Assembly (NCBI RefSeq): GCF_032191465.1
Contig: NZ_JAQOUE010000001.1
Location: 2,542,001 to 2,606,000, forward strand
DNA: 64,000 nt
Direction: 5' to 3'
From: Candidatus Nitronereus thalassa
GTDB lineage: Bacteria; Nitrospirota; Nitrospiria; Nitrospirales; UBA8639
The translations under genes were made by a program, and so were the position numbers. Under the pieces are notes generated by a model. That model had not been told where the DNA came from. It saw only the letters and a list, made by a program, of their open reading frames with translations, and did no database searches. Shown piece by piece: positions 36,672 to 46,701 of the stretch; the stretch's first letter is position 1, and each line of letters starts with the position of its first letter.

Positions 36672-37058
36672 TTACTTGCCTCGGAATGCTCCCACTGCAT
36701 CAAGCAGGAGCAGTGATAACGTGCAGAGGGCGAGGCCACAAAACCGATAATCCACGGCTTCTCGCGTTAATCCCCACTGGATAAACACACGACGTTGATC
36801 CTTTGATGCCAATAGGAAAAAGAGTCCCTTAGCGATCATGGCTATGCCGGTGATCAGCCATAATGGATGATAGGGTAATTCCCCAACTTGAAGTAGGAGA
36901 ATGACACCAAATACTGCAGAGAGCATCGACCACCTAATCAAAGAGGGGGAGGCTAGCAAAGATTCTTTGAGCAAGGCAATCATCTGTAGTGGAGCCACCA
37001 GCAGGGCAATACCATCAGCCATCCATAACCCGGCAATTCCCATGAGAAGGTATGACAT
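36672..37058 (-). CDS. Four-helix membrane protein, paralogue of its downstream neighbour
   Basis: A ~128-residue protein with four hydrophobic helices (MGIAGLWMADGIALLVAP, SMLSAVFGVILLLQ, LWLITGIAMIAKGLFFLL, YRFCGLALCTLSLLLL). The same helix order and loop pattern as the next gene point to an old tandem duplication. Start at 37058 is the best ATG, without a strong ribosome site. Function unknown. Confidence 0.6.
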   Translation of the reverse strand: MSYLLMGIAGLWMADGIALLVAPLQMIALLKESLLASPSLIRWSMLSAVFGVILLLQVGELPYHPLWLITGIAMIAKGLFFLLASKDQRRVFIQWGLTREAVDYRFCGLALCTLSLLLLDAVGAFRGK

Positions 37059-37257
37059 CGGAGTCTCGAAAACAGAAGTCAGATTTCTCAAGCGAAATCA
37101 ACAAAGCCGTCAGCTTATTGCTTTAAGTGAAAATAAATCTCCTGCTTAAGAAGAAACCCTGGCATTAGGAAACTTTCAGTGTCAAGGCGGAGCCTTGCGA
37201 ACCTATGGGTCGCCTTCGTATTCTGAATGGTACCTAGGTGTTCATAATGACCAAACT

Positions 37258-37788
37258 ATGTATGGTGTCTACATGACGGTACCCTATCAACACGAAGCGG
37301 AGACCTTATTTAACTTAATTCCTCCTGCTTTGGCTCCAGATTTTCTGGAAGACTATGGACTCGCCGTGTCCCGTGAACAGGCACAATCCATCACGTGGGA
37401 AATTGTACTGCTCTCAACCTATTGGATTAAATCCGCCCTGCAGGTCGGGATTCCTGAGCAGGCAGGAAAGGACATTTGGGAGCAGGTCCAAGTGCAGGTT
37501 CGCCACCGATGGGAGAGTCGATTCGGGTTCGTCCACCGACCCATCAAACAATTTTTTTTGGATATGGATGCCAAATTCCAAGCCTGGGACGATATCACAC
37601 AGCAGGGCGGGGAGCCCATCGCGGTGTTGACGGAGGCATCAAGTGCCTTAGAAACCGAGGGCCATATTCCCCGAGGAAAAGAACAGCAGTTGCTCGTTGT
37701 GTTGCTGGACTTGGTTCCCATCGAAGAAATTGGACAAGCTGCCGCGGAGATCGAACAAGGGTTGAGTTCGGACAGCCTGCCCTATTAA
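37258..37788 (+). CDS. Hypothetical soluble protein
   Basis: A ~176-residue soluble protein, rich in Glu and Gln, with no signal peptide or recognised domain (TVPYQHEAETLFNLIPPALAPDFLEDYG; FGFVHRPIKQFFLDMDAKFQAW). The frame is open back to a TTG at 37195, so the start is uncertain. It converges with gpmA, 16 bp away. Confidence 0.5.
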   Translation: MYGVYMTVPYQHEAETLFNLIPPALAPDFLEDYGLAVSREQAQSITWEIVLLSTYWIKSALQVGIPEQAGKDIWEQVQVQVRHRWESRFGFVHRPIKQFFLDMDAKFQAWDDITQQGGEPIAVLTEASSALETEGHIPRGKEQQLLVVLLDLVPIEEIGQAAAEIEQGLSSDSLPY

Positions 37789-37804
37789 CGACCTGCCCGT
37801 GGCG

Positions 37805-38410
37805 CTATAAGTATCGATGATTGACCACGTTGCCGGCATCATCGAGTTCAAAAAGCCAAGGCCCCCCCGTTGGAATATTTAATTCCAGCACCTCTTCTTG
37901 GCTCAGTTGGTTCAAGTGCATGACCAAGGCGCGTAAACTGTTTCCATGGGCGACTACCAAGATAGACTCCCCGTTTGAAAGGGCTGGCCAGATCTTCTTT
38001 TCATAATAGGGAATGACCCTTTCGGCCGTATCTTTCAGACTTTCGCCTCCAGGCGGGCGAACATCAAAACTTCTGCGCCACTGATGCACTTGCTCGGCCC
38101 CATGTTTCTCAATGGTTTCAGCCTTATTGAGCCCTTGAAGATCTCCATACATCCGTTCGTTGAGCGCCTGATTCTTTTCGACCTTGAGATCCGTTTGGCC
38201 AATGACCCCCAAGACAATTTCGAGGGTCTTAATGGCTCTCGTCAGAACCGAGGTAAAGGCTTGGTTAAACCGAAAGGCCTGTAATTTCTTTCCGGCTTCC
38301 TTTGCCTCTTCTTCCCCTCGAGGACTCAGGGGGACATCTACCCATCCCGTGAATCGATTCTCGAGATTCCATTGCGACTCCCCATGCCGAATTAACACCA
38401 ACTGTTTCAT
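37805..38410 (-). CDS. gpmA: 2,3-bisphosphoglycerate-dependent phosphoglycerate mutase
   Basis: A 201-residue glycolytic mutase interconverting 3- and 2-phosphoglycerate. The phosphohistidine is in LIRHGESQWN; NRFTGWVDVPLSPRG, ALNERMYGDLQGLNK and VAHGNSLRALVMHL (second active-site His) follow the dPGM pattern. It is about 30-40 residues shorter than the E. coli enzyme, as in several compact bacterial forms. GGAGG lies 8 nt before the ATG at 38410. Confidence 0.9.
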   Translation of the reverse strand: MKQLVLIRHGESQWNLENRFTGWVDVPLSPRGEEEAKEAGKKLQAFRFNQAFTSVLTRAIKTLEIVLGVIGQTDLKVEKNQALNERMYGDLQGLNKAETIEKHGAEQVHQWRRSFDVRPPGGESLKDTAERVIPYYEKKIWPALSNGESILVVAHGNSLRALVMHLNQLSQEEVLELNIPTGGPWLFELDDAGNVVNHRYL

Positions 38411-38599
38411 TCCTCTGTCCTCCACTCAGGTTCAATCATGTGGCAAACCATTTTTCCTTAAGGATATTGATACATCCCTTCATCAGGGCGAAGTGCCCAT
38501 CTTTGACTTGCGTTGCTAGCGGGCACTTCGTACCATGCTCCCTCATTGAAAGAACTGACCAAGTGCACACTACCTTTTATCTCGCAACCAACGGTAGGC

Positions 38600-39412
38600 A
38601 TGTCTGATCCTCAAAATCCACAACCGCAAGCAGATTGGTGGGTGGCGTTATCCCAACATCTTGGGGTTGATGACAAGGCGCAACGATTTTTTCACAATGC
38701 CAAGGCTAATCATGTTCTTGAGCATATTGCAGAGGTGAACGGGGACATCCATTATCTGTTGTTTGTGCTATTACGAAACTGGATTCCTATCGTCTTGCCT
38801 CCACCGGGAAAGGAACGATTATCGAAAAACGATCCCGATTACTGGCTGGAATCTTCTGACATCTTGCAAGCAGCCGTTGAACGGTTGCGTGAGCTCAAGC
38901 CCCTCATCGATCTCCTGACGACACCCAATCCGTTTGAGCAAGAACCCCCTCAACGTTCGCCCGTGGTGGAAGTTGAGTTGGCTACCATGTTAGAGGGAAT
39001 TGCCCAGGTGACTGGAAGTTATGGCGGCCCGGACTTTACCTCCATCATCAAGAATTTTCATCCGATTCCCCTCCGGCAGACCCAGCCCTTTAAGCATAAC
39101 AAAAAGCATAGTGCCGAACTGTGGGTGGTCTTTTTGCTGCGGGAGCATCTTCGGTCCTTGGGCATGGGCAAGGATCGGTATTGGCCGCTCATTGCGGATG
39201 TCGTGTCCGCCGCTGGGATCTACCAACCTAACGATCAGCCTTATAGTGCCGGCGAACTCAAATCCTGGTGGACGAAGAATTGGCCACGGACCTTTACGAC
39301 CTTAAATGAAAAAGCCGAGGGCACCCACGGCATTCACACGGCTTATCAAAACGACTATCAATGGTTTCAAACCTGGTTTGCCTGGCAGCTCTCGGTCTCT
39401 GAAAAAGCGTAA
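38600..39412 (+). CDS. Hypothetical protein
   Basis: A ~270-residue soluble protein, rich in Trp and Pro, without recognised family (SQHLGVDDKAQRFFHNAKAN; LLRNWIPIVLPPPGKERL; ELWVVFLLREHLRSLGMGKDRYWPLIADVVSAAGIY split in the middle). No signal or membrane segment. The start at 38600 (MSDPQNPQ) is chosen as the first plausible ATG; upstream frame looks noncoding. Confidence 0.5.
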   Translation: MSDPQNPQPQADWWVALSQHLGVDDKAQRFFHNAKANHVLEHIAEVNGDIHYLLFVLLRNWIPIVLPPPGKERLSKNDPDYWLESSDILQAAVERLRELKPLIDLLTTPNPFEQEPPQRSPVVEVELATMLEGIAQVTGSYGGPDFTSIIKNFHPIPLRQTQPFKHNKKHSAELWVVFLLREHLRSLGMGKDRYWPLIADVVSAAGIYQPNDQPYSAGELKSWWTKNWPRTFTTLNEKAEGTHGIHTAYQNDYQWFQTWFAWQLSVSEKA

Positions 39413-39504
39413 CTCGTCCAATAGTCGCTTTGTGTGTTCATGACCTCATGCCCTTTCAAGGATCGGCTCACAATCGAAAATTTCACCAGACATTCACAAG
39501 CCTA

Positions 39505-40179
39505 TCAATGGTTGTCTAACTGCACTCGAGGATCAGGCGCCGATTGTTCTATAGGAAACCCATCCCCATACATTTCGACGAATTGGCTAGAAAACAGCAT
39601 GCCGAAAATCATCAAAATGGCGCTTAACCAAATGACATAGGTTTGGACTCCGCCCTCTTCTTGTAAAAACTTCTCTTGAGAGGCTTGGTCAACCAAGCCA
39701 TGGGCTTTGAGTTTATCCAAATGTTCTTTCACGTGCCAGAAATAGAGATAGTTCGCGGTGACTGCCGCCATGATTTTCCATACCACCCCAACGGTAGGAA
39801 TCCCTGTCAGATACAACGCCAAAAACGGACCTACTGCATACAATGCTGCATACATATACATTTTGCGGTAAAGAAACCAGAGAAAATCAAATAAAAACGC
39901 GGCCCAGTTCCACGATAACTCAAACCGTGGACTCGGAGCCGACCGAAATGCGGAAAATTTAGCGAGGTAATATTGCGCGGCGGGTCGCCAGACCCATCCT
40001 TTGGCAGGGGAAAACATGACGGTGGGATTGGGGCCAATGAAGGTTTTCCAGAGGTGATCCTCGTTGGGAACTTCCGATGGCTGCGGAGCGGCAGGTTCTT
40101 CGGGGAACACCTGCTTGCAACTATGGCAAAAACTCGCATCGTCGGGATTTTGTTGTTCACAAGCGGCACATTGTTTCAT
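39505..40179 (-). CDS. Zinc-ribbon DUF2628-like membrane protein
   Basis: A 224-residue protein. An N-terminal zinc ribbon (CAACEQQ...FCHSCKQ) is followed by a linker and a membrane domain of the DUF2628 type, with FELSWNWAAFLFDFLWFLYRKMY marking its start and three to four helices after. A ribbon facing the cytoplasm and a four-helix membrane domain is the usual plan; function unknown. Divergent from argD. Confidence 0.75.
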   Translation of the reverse strand: MKQCAACEQQNPDDASFCHSCKQVFPEEPAAPQPSEVPNEDHLWKTFIGPNPTVMFSPAKGWVWRPAAQYYLAKFSAFRSAPSPRFELSWNWAAFLFDFLWFLYRKMYMYAALYAVGPFLALYLTGIPTVGVVWKIMAAVTANYLYFWHVKEHLDKLKAHGLVDQASQEKFLQEEGGVQTYVIWLSAILMIFGMLFSSQFVEMYGDGFPIEQSAPDPRVQLDNH

Positions 40180-40412
40180 GCCGCGGGTTTATAACATCCT
40201 TCCATCAAGGGGACAAGGCTCGGGGTCCATATTTCGTCGCTTGTTGCTCGTCGCTGGTCGCTCGTATCAAGAGGTCGGATCCGTTTCAGTTCCTTACGAG
40301 CGACGAGGCCCAAGCGATCAGCAACGTTTCTAACTTATATTGCGCCCCTAAGAATCCCTATGCTAGATTCGCCTCTCCTGGCGCGCTTTTTTCAACATTT
40401 ACTCCTAACGGT

Positions 40413-41606
40413 ATGCTCACTGAAGAACTCGAACACGATTCCTCCGAATATTTGATGCCAACCTATGCCCGATTGCCCATCAGCATTGTCCGGGGGCAAG
40501 GGTGCAAAGTGTATGATGCCGAGGGTCGCGAATATTTGGATTGTGTGGCCGGGGTCGCGGTCAATATACTGGGCCATGGTCACCCCGATCTGGTAAACGC
40601 CATTGAAAAACAGGCTCGCCACCTCATACATGCGTCCAATCTGTATTATTCCGAGCCTCAAGTGCGGCTCGCCAAGAAGTTAGCGGAGTTATCTTTTGGT
40701 GATAAGGTGTTTTTCTGTAACAGTGGCGCTGAGGCGAATGAAGCCGCCATCAAGTTGGCTCGAAAGTATTCTACCGAAACCTTTGGACCGGAACGTTGTG
40801 AATTCATTACCATGCACAACTCGTTTCACGGGCGAACCCTGGCGACCCTCACGGCGACCGGTCAATCTAAAGTCCACAAGGGCTTTGCCCCGTTACCGGT
40901 TGGCTTTTCTTATGCCACATTGAACGATCTTGACTCGGTCAAAAGTCTCATGACCCCCCGCACGGCGGCCATCCTGGTGGAACCCATCCAAGGCGAGGGA
41001 GGGGTGGTGGTGGCCGATCAGAGTTTCATGAAAGAGCTGCGAGCCCTTTGCACGGAACGTCAAATCCTTTTGATATTGGATGAGATCCAAACGGGCATCG
41101 GACGAACCGGCACCATGTTCGCCTACGAACAGTACGGAATTGAACCCGATATCATGACGCTCGCCAAAGGTCTGGGTGGTGGCGTGCCCATAGGCGCCTG
41201 TATTGCCACGGATCATGTCGCCCAAGCTTTTAGTCCGGGTTCCCACGGATCTACCTTTGGAGGAAATCCGCTCGCCTGTGCGGCGAGTCTTGCTGTGCTT
41301 CGGGTTATCGAAGACAGTCAGCTCTTGGAAAAAGTCCAAGCCATTGGATCCTACCTAACCAAAGGTCTTCAGGAATTACAAAGCCGGATTCCACTTATCA
41401 AGGACATCCGAGGGATCGGCCTTTTACAGGGCATGGAGCTGTCAATTGAAGGTAAATCCGTGGTGCAAGATTGTCAGGCCCGACGAGTACTCATCAATTG
41501 CACCGTGGACCGGGTTTTGCGGTTTATTCCCCCCCTGATCATAACGCAGAAGGATGTCGACCAATTGATTGGTGTGCTCTCCGCGGTCTTGAGCAAACGA
41601 CTCTGA
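40413..41606 (+). CDS. argD: Acetylornithine aminotransferase
   Basis: A 397-residue class III aminotransferase making N-acetylornithine from N-acetylglutamate semialdehyde with glutamate as donor. It shows FCNSGAEANEAAIKLAR, the Asp of ILDEIQTGIGRTG and the PLP lysine in TLAKGLGGGVPIGA. The start at 40413 (MLTEELEH) gives the normal length; the frame runs 112 codons further upstream but overlaps the divergent gene and lacks homology-like sequence. First gene of the arg/lys/dap run. Confidence 0.92.
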   Translation: MLTEELEHDSSEYLMPTYARLPISIVRGQGCKVYDAEGREYLDCVAGVAVNILGHGHPDLVNAIEKQARHLIHASNLYYSEPQVRLAKKLAELSFGDKVFFCNSGAEANEAAIKLARKYSTETFGPERCEFITMHNSFHGRTLATLTATGQSKVHKGFAPLPVGFSYATLNDLDSVKSLMTPRTAAILVEPIQGEGGVVVADQSFMKELRALCTERQILLILDEIQTGIGRTGTMFAYEQYGIEPDIMTLAKGLGGGVPIGACIATDHVAQAFSPGSHGSTFGGNPLACAASLAVLRVIEDSQLLEKVQAIGSYLTKGLQELQSRIPLIKDIRGIGLLQGMELSIEGKSVVQDCQARRVLINCTVDRVLRFIPPLIITQKDVDQLIGVLSAVLSKRL

Positions 41607-41674
41607 AAGTTCGTCGTTCGCATTTTCACAAAGTACGGATGACAAAATACGATCGACGAATGAAATAATTTTTT

Positions 41675-42676
41675 ATGACTATTCTCGGCCATTCAATTCC
41701 CAAGACTCACCATGCCTCTTCAAGCAACCCGTCTGCTATAGGCTTGGGAAAAGACTTCCTTACTCTGGGAGCAATTCCTCGTTCGGATATATTGCGACTG
41801 CTTCAAATTGCTCGTGAGCTCAAGGCTGCTCCACGTCCCGGCCGCGCTTCTCAATGGTTGCAGGGTTTAACCCTGGGGTTGATTTTCGAAAAACCCTCTA
41901 CCCGAACTCGAGTATCTTTTGAAGCAGGGATGAATCAACTTGGTGGGCAAGCGTTGTTTCTCTCCTCTGAAAACATTCAATTGAGCCGTGGAGAGAGCCT
42001 TGCCGATACCGCCTTGGTGTTGTCCCGATATCTTGATGGTCTGGTGATTCGGACCTTTGAGCAGTCGACAATAGAAGAATGGGCGCGCCATGCCACGATT
42101 CCTGTAATAAATGGGTTGACGGATCTTTGCCATCCCTGCCAAGCCCTTGCCGATTTGATGACTATCCTTGAAAAAAAGGGTTCGTTCCAAGGCCTAAAAC
42201 TGGCCTATCTGGGAGATGGGAATAATATTGCGAATTCTTTGATTGAAGCCGGGGCCAAAGTCGGTATGCATGTGGCCGTTGGGTGTCCTCCGAACTATGC
42301 ACCCGATCCGTCGATTGTGGAAAAAAGCCGGGAAGAGGCTCGTGAGACCGGTGCGACCATTGATATTACGGTGGACCCTGCTGAGGCGGCTCTTCATGCG
42401 GATGTTCTTTATACGGATGTCTGGACCAGCATGGGACAGGAAGAAGAACAAGCTCAGCGTTTGACGGCTTTGGCCCCTTATCAGCTTAATGAAGCGTTAC
42501 TCGCGCGGGCAAAGCCAGAGGCCATGGTCTTGCACTGCTTACCGGCTCATCGGGGAGAGGAAATCACCGAAGGGGTGATTGACGGTCAACAATCTGCCGT
42601 GCTGGATCAGGCCGAAAACCGGCTCCACGTGCAAAAAGCCATTCTGACGGAATGGTTGGGAAGGCCTTGGTCATGA
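41675..42676 (+). CDS. argF: Ornithine carbamoyltransferase
   Basis: A 333-residue transcarbamylase forming citrulline. Carbamoyl phosphate site STRTR (EKPSTRTRVSFE), HPCQALADL and the ornithine-site HCLPAHRGEE are all present. N-terminal ~25 residues are an extension before the first helix. It follows argD by 68 bp. Confidence 0.93.
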   Translation: MTILGHSIPKTHHASSSNPSAIGLGKDFLTLGAIPRSDILRLLQIARELKAAPRPGRASQWLQGLTLGLIFEKPSTRTRVSFEAGMNQLGGQALFLSSENIQLSRGESLADTALVLSRYLDGLVIRTFEQSTIEEWARHATIPVINGLTDLCHPCQALADLMTILEKKGSFQGLKLAYLGDGNNIANSLIEAGAKVGMHVAVGCPPNYAPDPSIVEKSREEARETGATIDITVDPAEAALHADVLYTDVWTSMGQEEEQAQRLTALAPYQLNEALLARAKPEAMVLHCLPAHRGEEITEGVIDGQQSAVLDQAENRLHVQKAILTEWLGRPWS

Positions 42677-42737
42677 GATTGCCACCACCGCCGATATTCT
42701 ATTCCGCAAAGGGGCTTTTATCAATCAAGAAGAAGGG

Positions 42738-44219
42738 ATGGCCATGAAAGCCTCTTCCTCCGCTCGGCGAAAAAAATCCTTCTCCTCGTCACAGGCCACA
42801 CGGATTTCAGCGAAAAAATCTTCTACGACTTCGGCCAAGGCTTGGGCTGGCCGGTTTACGGAGCCGACCAATGCGTTGGTTGAACGATTCACGACCTCTT
42901 TGCCGATTGATCGACAACTTTTCGAGTATGACATTCAGGGAAGCATGGCTCACTGCCAGACTCTGGAGAAGGCCAAGGTGCTCTCCAAGGCGGAATGTCA
43001 ACAGCTCATTCGAGGGCTCACCCGCGTGCGTTCAGAACTACGCGAAGGGCGATTTCCCTTTACTGACAGTGATGAAGACATTCACATGGTCGTGGAACGA
43101 CGGTTGACGGAACTGATTGGTCCCTTAGGTGGAAAGTTGCACACGGGACGCAGTCGGAACGATCAAGTGACCCTTGATTTGCGCCTCTATCTACGTGAGC
43201 AGCTTCAGGTGCTTCACGGAAAAATTCATGCCGTGCAAGCCGCGTTTGTGCAGCAGGCTTCTCAGCATATTAATACCTTTATTCCTGGATATACCCACCT
43301 CCAGCGAGCGCAACCAGTGTCCCTCGCGCATCATTTTTTGGCCTATGTGGAAATGCTGGAACGGGACAAGGCCCGAATCGCCGATGCCTTGCGTCGTGTG
43401 AATGTGATGCCGTTAGGATCGGGAGCGTTGGCAGGTTCCAATTATCCCACGGATCGGACGTTCACCGCTAAATTATTGAACTTTCCAGCGTTGAGCCAAA
43501 ACAGCCTCGATGCGGTCTCCGATCGTGATTATGTGGTGGAAGTGTTAAATGTCCTCTCCCTCATCATGATGCACCTATCGCGCCTCAGCGAAGAACTGAT
43601 TGTGTGGTCGTCGCAAGAATTTTCTTTTGTGGAATTACCCGATGGATTTTGCACCGGAAGCAGTATGATGCCACAAAAGAAAAATCCCGATGTTCCTGAA
43701 CTTATTCGCGGCAAAACTGGTCGAGTATATGGACACCTCGTGACATTGCTGACGACGCTCAAGGGCTTGCCTTTGAGTTATAACCGAGATCTTCAAGAAG
43801 ATAAGGAGCCGCTTTTTGATGCTCTGCAAACTGTGTTAGACTCGCTTTCGTTGTATGCCGGGTTGATTCAGCGAATGACAGTTCGGAAGGAGAGAGTTGC
43901 CGAGGCGGTGGGGTCGGGGTTCTTACTCGCTACCGAGTTAGCCGACTATTTGGTTCAAGAAGGTGTACCGTTTCGAGAAGCTCACAGTATTGTGGGACGA
44001 TTGGTCCAGACCTGTATTAAACAAAAACAAGAACTCGGGGACGTGTCCCTGGATGATCTCCGAACAATCTCTCCTCGCTTTACGAAAAAAGCGCTGAACT
44101 TTTTGACGGTTGAGGGTGCGGTTGATCGAAAAGCGCAAATTGGGGGAACCGCTCGGAAACAGGTGGCTCGACAATTGAAAACTTGGGAGCAACGTCTTAA
44201 GAAACGCCCTTCAATGTAA
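42738..44219 (+). CDS. argH: Argininosuccinate lyase
   Basis: A 493-residue enzyme of the fumarase/aspartase superfamily that cleaves argininosuccinate to arginine and fumarate. The signature GSSMMPQKKNPD and the HTGRSRNDQV segment are intact. A Ser/Lys-rich N-terminal extension of ~34 residues precedes the usual start (WAGRFTEPT); an ATG is absent nearer to it. argG, often located between argF and argH, is absent here. Confidence 0.93.
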   Translation: MAMKASSSARRKKSFSSSQATRISAKKSSTTSAKAWAGRFTEPTNALVERFTTSLPIDRQLFEYDIQGSMAHCQTLEKAKVLSKAECQQLIRGLTRVRSELREGRFPFTDSDEDIHMVVERRLTELIGPLGGKLHTGRSRNDQVTLDLRLYLREQLQVLHGKIHAVQAAFVQQASQHINTFIPGYTHLQRAQPVSLAHHFLAYVEMLERDKARIADALRRVNVMPLGSGALAGSNYPTDRTFTAKLLNFPALSQNSLDAVSDRDYVVEVLNVLSLIMMHLSRLSEELIVWSSQEFSFVELPDGFCTGSSMMPQKKNPDVPELIRGKTGRVYGHLVTLLTTLKGLPLSYNRDLQEDKEPLFDALQTVLDSLSLYAGLIQRMTVRKERVAEAVGSGFLLATELADYLVQEGVPFREAHSIVGRLVQTCIKQKQELGDVSLDDLRTISPRFTKKALNFLTVEGAVDRKAQIGGTARKQVARQLKTWEQRLKKRPSM

Positions 44220-44250
44220 TGATATTTGTCTGACTCTAATTTTATTGGGC

Positions 44251-44502
44251 ATGCACGACATTTTACGATTATCAAGAAGACGGATTGCGCTCATGTTGAT
44301 GATCGGCATGGCGGTCTTGACCATGCAAAGTTGTGGTGTGGTTGGTCCACCACTTCCGCCAGAGGACATTGGGATTGAGGCAAAAATCCGGTCACAAAAA
44401 AAAGCCGCGGAACCTAAAACCGAAAATAATGAATCACAATCCATTCCTCTAGACCAGGAAGAAGTGTCTTTGCCACCGCTCAAGCCCTTGGGAACACAGT
44501 AA
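44251..44502 (+). CDS. LptM-like small lipoprotein
   Basis: An 83-residue lipoprotein with a signal peptide ending at the lipobox (TMQSC) followed by GVVGPPLPP, the proline motif of LptM/YifL-type lipoproteins, which in E. coli assist LPS-transporter (LptD) maturation. The position between argH and lysA parallels the E. coli yifL-dapF neighbourhood. The C-terminal part is charged and likely unstructured. Confidence 0.75.
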   Translation: MHDILRLSRRRIALMLMIGMAVLTMQSCGVVGPPLPPEDIGIEAKIRSQKKAAEPKTENNESQSIPLDQEEVSLPPLKPLGTQ

Positions 44503-44545
44503 GAAGAATGAATACTTAACTTTGACTAGGTGAGTGACCTACACC

Positions 44546-45808
44546 ATGCATCATTTTCAATATCACCAAGATTCTCTGTCCTGTGAAGACATCCCACTCG
44601 AACAAATCGCCAAGGAACAAGGGACGCCTTGTTACATCTACAGCCATGCGACGCTGACTCGTCACTTCCAAGCGGTTGATCAGGCGTTTGCGTCCGTTCC
44701 GCACATTATTGCCTTTGCGATGAAAGCTAATTCCAATCTTGCTGTGCTTCGGCTCATGGCTTCTTTAGGGAGCGGGGCTGATATTGTCTCGGGTGGAGAA
44801 CTCTTTCGAGCGCTGAAAGCAGGAATTCCTTCTAACAAGATCGTCTTCGCCGGGGTGGGCAAGGATCATAAAGAAATCCGATATGCCATTGAATCCGACA
44901 TTTTGTTCTTTAATGTCGAATCATCGGCGGAGTTGCAGGCCATCAATGAAGTGGCCAAGGGCATGGGGAAACAAGCCCGTGTGGCGCTCCGCGTCAACCC
45001 CGACATTGATCCGCAAACCCATCCCTACATTTCCACGGGCATGAAAAAAAGTAAGTTTGGGATCGGGGCGGATCTGGCATTGGCCGAATTCGAACGAGCG
45101 GCGGCATTGCCCAATATTCAGGTGGTGGGCCTTCATGCTCATATTGGATCACAACTGACGAAAATTAGTCCGTTTGTCGATTCGCTCACCAAGGTGTTGG
45201 GCCTTATCCAAACGCTGAAAGACAAGGGCATTCCCATTCAGTATCTCAATATTGGAGGAGGATTAGGCATCACCTATTCTGATGAAGCGCCGCCTCAGCC
45301 CAAAGATTTGGCCGAAGCCATTACCCCGCTGCTGAAACAGTCTCAATGTCAGATTGTCATGGAGCCGGGGCGAGTGATTGTCGGCAATGCCGGGATTCTG
45401 CTCACACGGGTCCTCTTTATTAAAGACACCGGCACGAAAAAGTTTGCCATTGTCGATGCGGCGATGAACGATCTGATTCGGCCCAGCCTGTATGAAGCCC
45501 ACCACGATATTTTGCCGGTCCTTCGAATTCCCAATAGACAAGAAGAAGTCTTTGATGTTGTGGGTCCCATTTGTGAATCCGGAGATTTCCTTGCCCAAAA
45601 TCGTACCATGCCCTTGGTGAAAGAAGGGGATCTGTTGGCGGTGATGAGTGCGGGCGCATACGCGTTCACCATGGCGTCCAATTACAATTCCAGACCACGA
45701 GTCCCTGAAATATTAGTCAAGGGGAGAGAAAGCTTTGTGATTCGTGAACGCGAAAGCTATGATGACCTCATTCGAGGGGAACACATTCCAGGGTTTCTTA
45801 CCTCCTAA
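44546..45808 (+). CDS. lysA: Diaminopimelate decarboxylase
   Basis: A ~420-residue PLP enzyme converting meso-diaminopimelate to lysine. PLP lysine in AFAMKANSN; GGGLGI phosphate site; HAHIGSQ; and the CESGDFLA active-site Cys region. The in-frame GTG at 44534 is an alternative start. Followed by dapA after 12 nt, so part of an operon. Confidence 0.93.
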   Translation: MHHFQYHQDSLSCEDIPLEQIAKEQGTPCYIYSHATLTRHFQAVDQAFASVPHIIAFAMKANSNLAVLRLMASLGSGADIVSGGELFRALKAGIPSNKIVFAGVGKDHKEIRYAIESDILFFNVESSAELQAINEVAKGMGKQARVALRVNPDIDPQTHPYISTGMKKSKFGIGADLALAEFERAAALPNIQVVGLHAHIGSQLTKISPFVDSLTKVLGLIQTLKDKGIPIQYLNIGGGLGITYSDEAPPQPKDLAEAITPLLKQSQCQIVMEPGRVIVGNAGILLTRVLFIKDTGTKKFAIVDAAMNDLIRPSLYEAHHDILPVLRIPNRQEEVFDVVGPICESGDFLAQNRTMPLVKEGDLLAVMSAGAYAFTMASNYNSRPRVPEILVKGRESFVIRERESYDDLIRGEHIPGFLTS

Positions 45809-45820
45809 AGGATCAAGACA

Positions 45821-46693
45821 ATGTTTTCTGGATCACTCGTTGCCATCGTCACGCCATTTAAAAACGGCAAATTCGATGAACAGTCCTATGCCGAGTTAAT
45901 CGAATGGCAAATAGCGAATGGGACTCATGGGATTGTCCCCTGTGGAACGACAGGCGAGTCGGCTACGCTGACGCACCAAGAACACGAACGCGTTGTGGCC
46001 TTTACCATAGAGGTCGTCAATCGTCGGGTCTCCGTGATTGCCGGGACTGGGTCCAACGCCACTGATGAAGCGATTACATTTACTAAACATGCCAAGGAGG
46101 CAGGTGCAGATGCCGCTCTCCTCATCACCCCTTATTACAACAAGCCCACACAGGAAGGTCTGTATCGGCATTATGCCGCTGTGGCGAAGGCCGTAGATCT
46201 TCCGTTGATTCTGTACAATATTCAGGGTCGTACCTGCGTGAACATGATGCCCGAAACCATTGCGCGCACCGCCAAGCTCGCCAATGTTGTTGGAATTAAA
46301 GAGGGCAGTGGCTCCCTTGGGCAGGTGTCCGAGATCATTCAACAATGCGGTGAAAAGTTTACGGTTCTCGCTGGGGATGACGCCTTGACCCTCCCGATGA
46401 TGGCCTTGGGCGCGAAAGGTGTGATTACGGTGACCGCGAATGTGTCCCCGAAAAACATGGCGAACTTGGTGAATGCTGCCCAGGCGGGAAACTTTGCCTT
46501 GGCGCGTACCTATCATTTTAAACTTGCTCCGTTGTTCAGTGCGTTGTTCTATGAGACCAATCCGATTCCGGTCAAAGAAGCGTTGGCCATGATGAATAAA
46601 ATTGCTCCGGACATTCGTCTTCCTCTCACTCCACTGTCGGCAGACAACCAAGAACGACTTCGTCAAGTCATGAAAGATTCGGGGTTGATCTAA
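45821..46693 (+). CDS. dapA: 4-hydroxy-tetrahydrodipicolinate synthase
   Basis: A 290-residue aldolase condensing pyruvate and aspartate semialdehyde. GTTGESATLT, the catalytic Tyr in TPYYNKPTQEG and the Schiff-base lysine in VVGIKEGSG are present. Start ATG follows AAAGGATC. Between lysA and dapB. Confidence 0.95.
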   Translation: MFSGSLVAIVTPFKNGKFDEQSYAELIEWQIANGTHGIVPCGTTGESATLTHQEHERVVAFTIEVVNRRVSVIAGTGSNATDEAITFTKHAKEAGADAALLITPYYNKPTQEGLYRHYAAVAKAVDLPLILYNIQGRTCVNMMPETIARTAKLANVVGIKEGSGSLGQVSEIIQQCGEKFTVLAGDDALTLPMMALGAKGVITVTANVSPKNMANLVNAAQAGNFALARTYHFKLAPLFSALFYETNPIPVKEALAMMNKIAPDIRLPLTPLSADNQERLRQVMKDSGLI

Positions 46694-46701
46694 GTTTCAT
46701 C

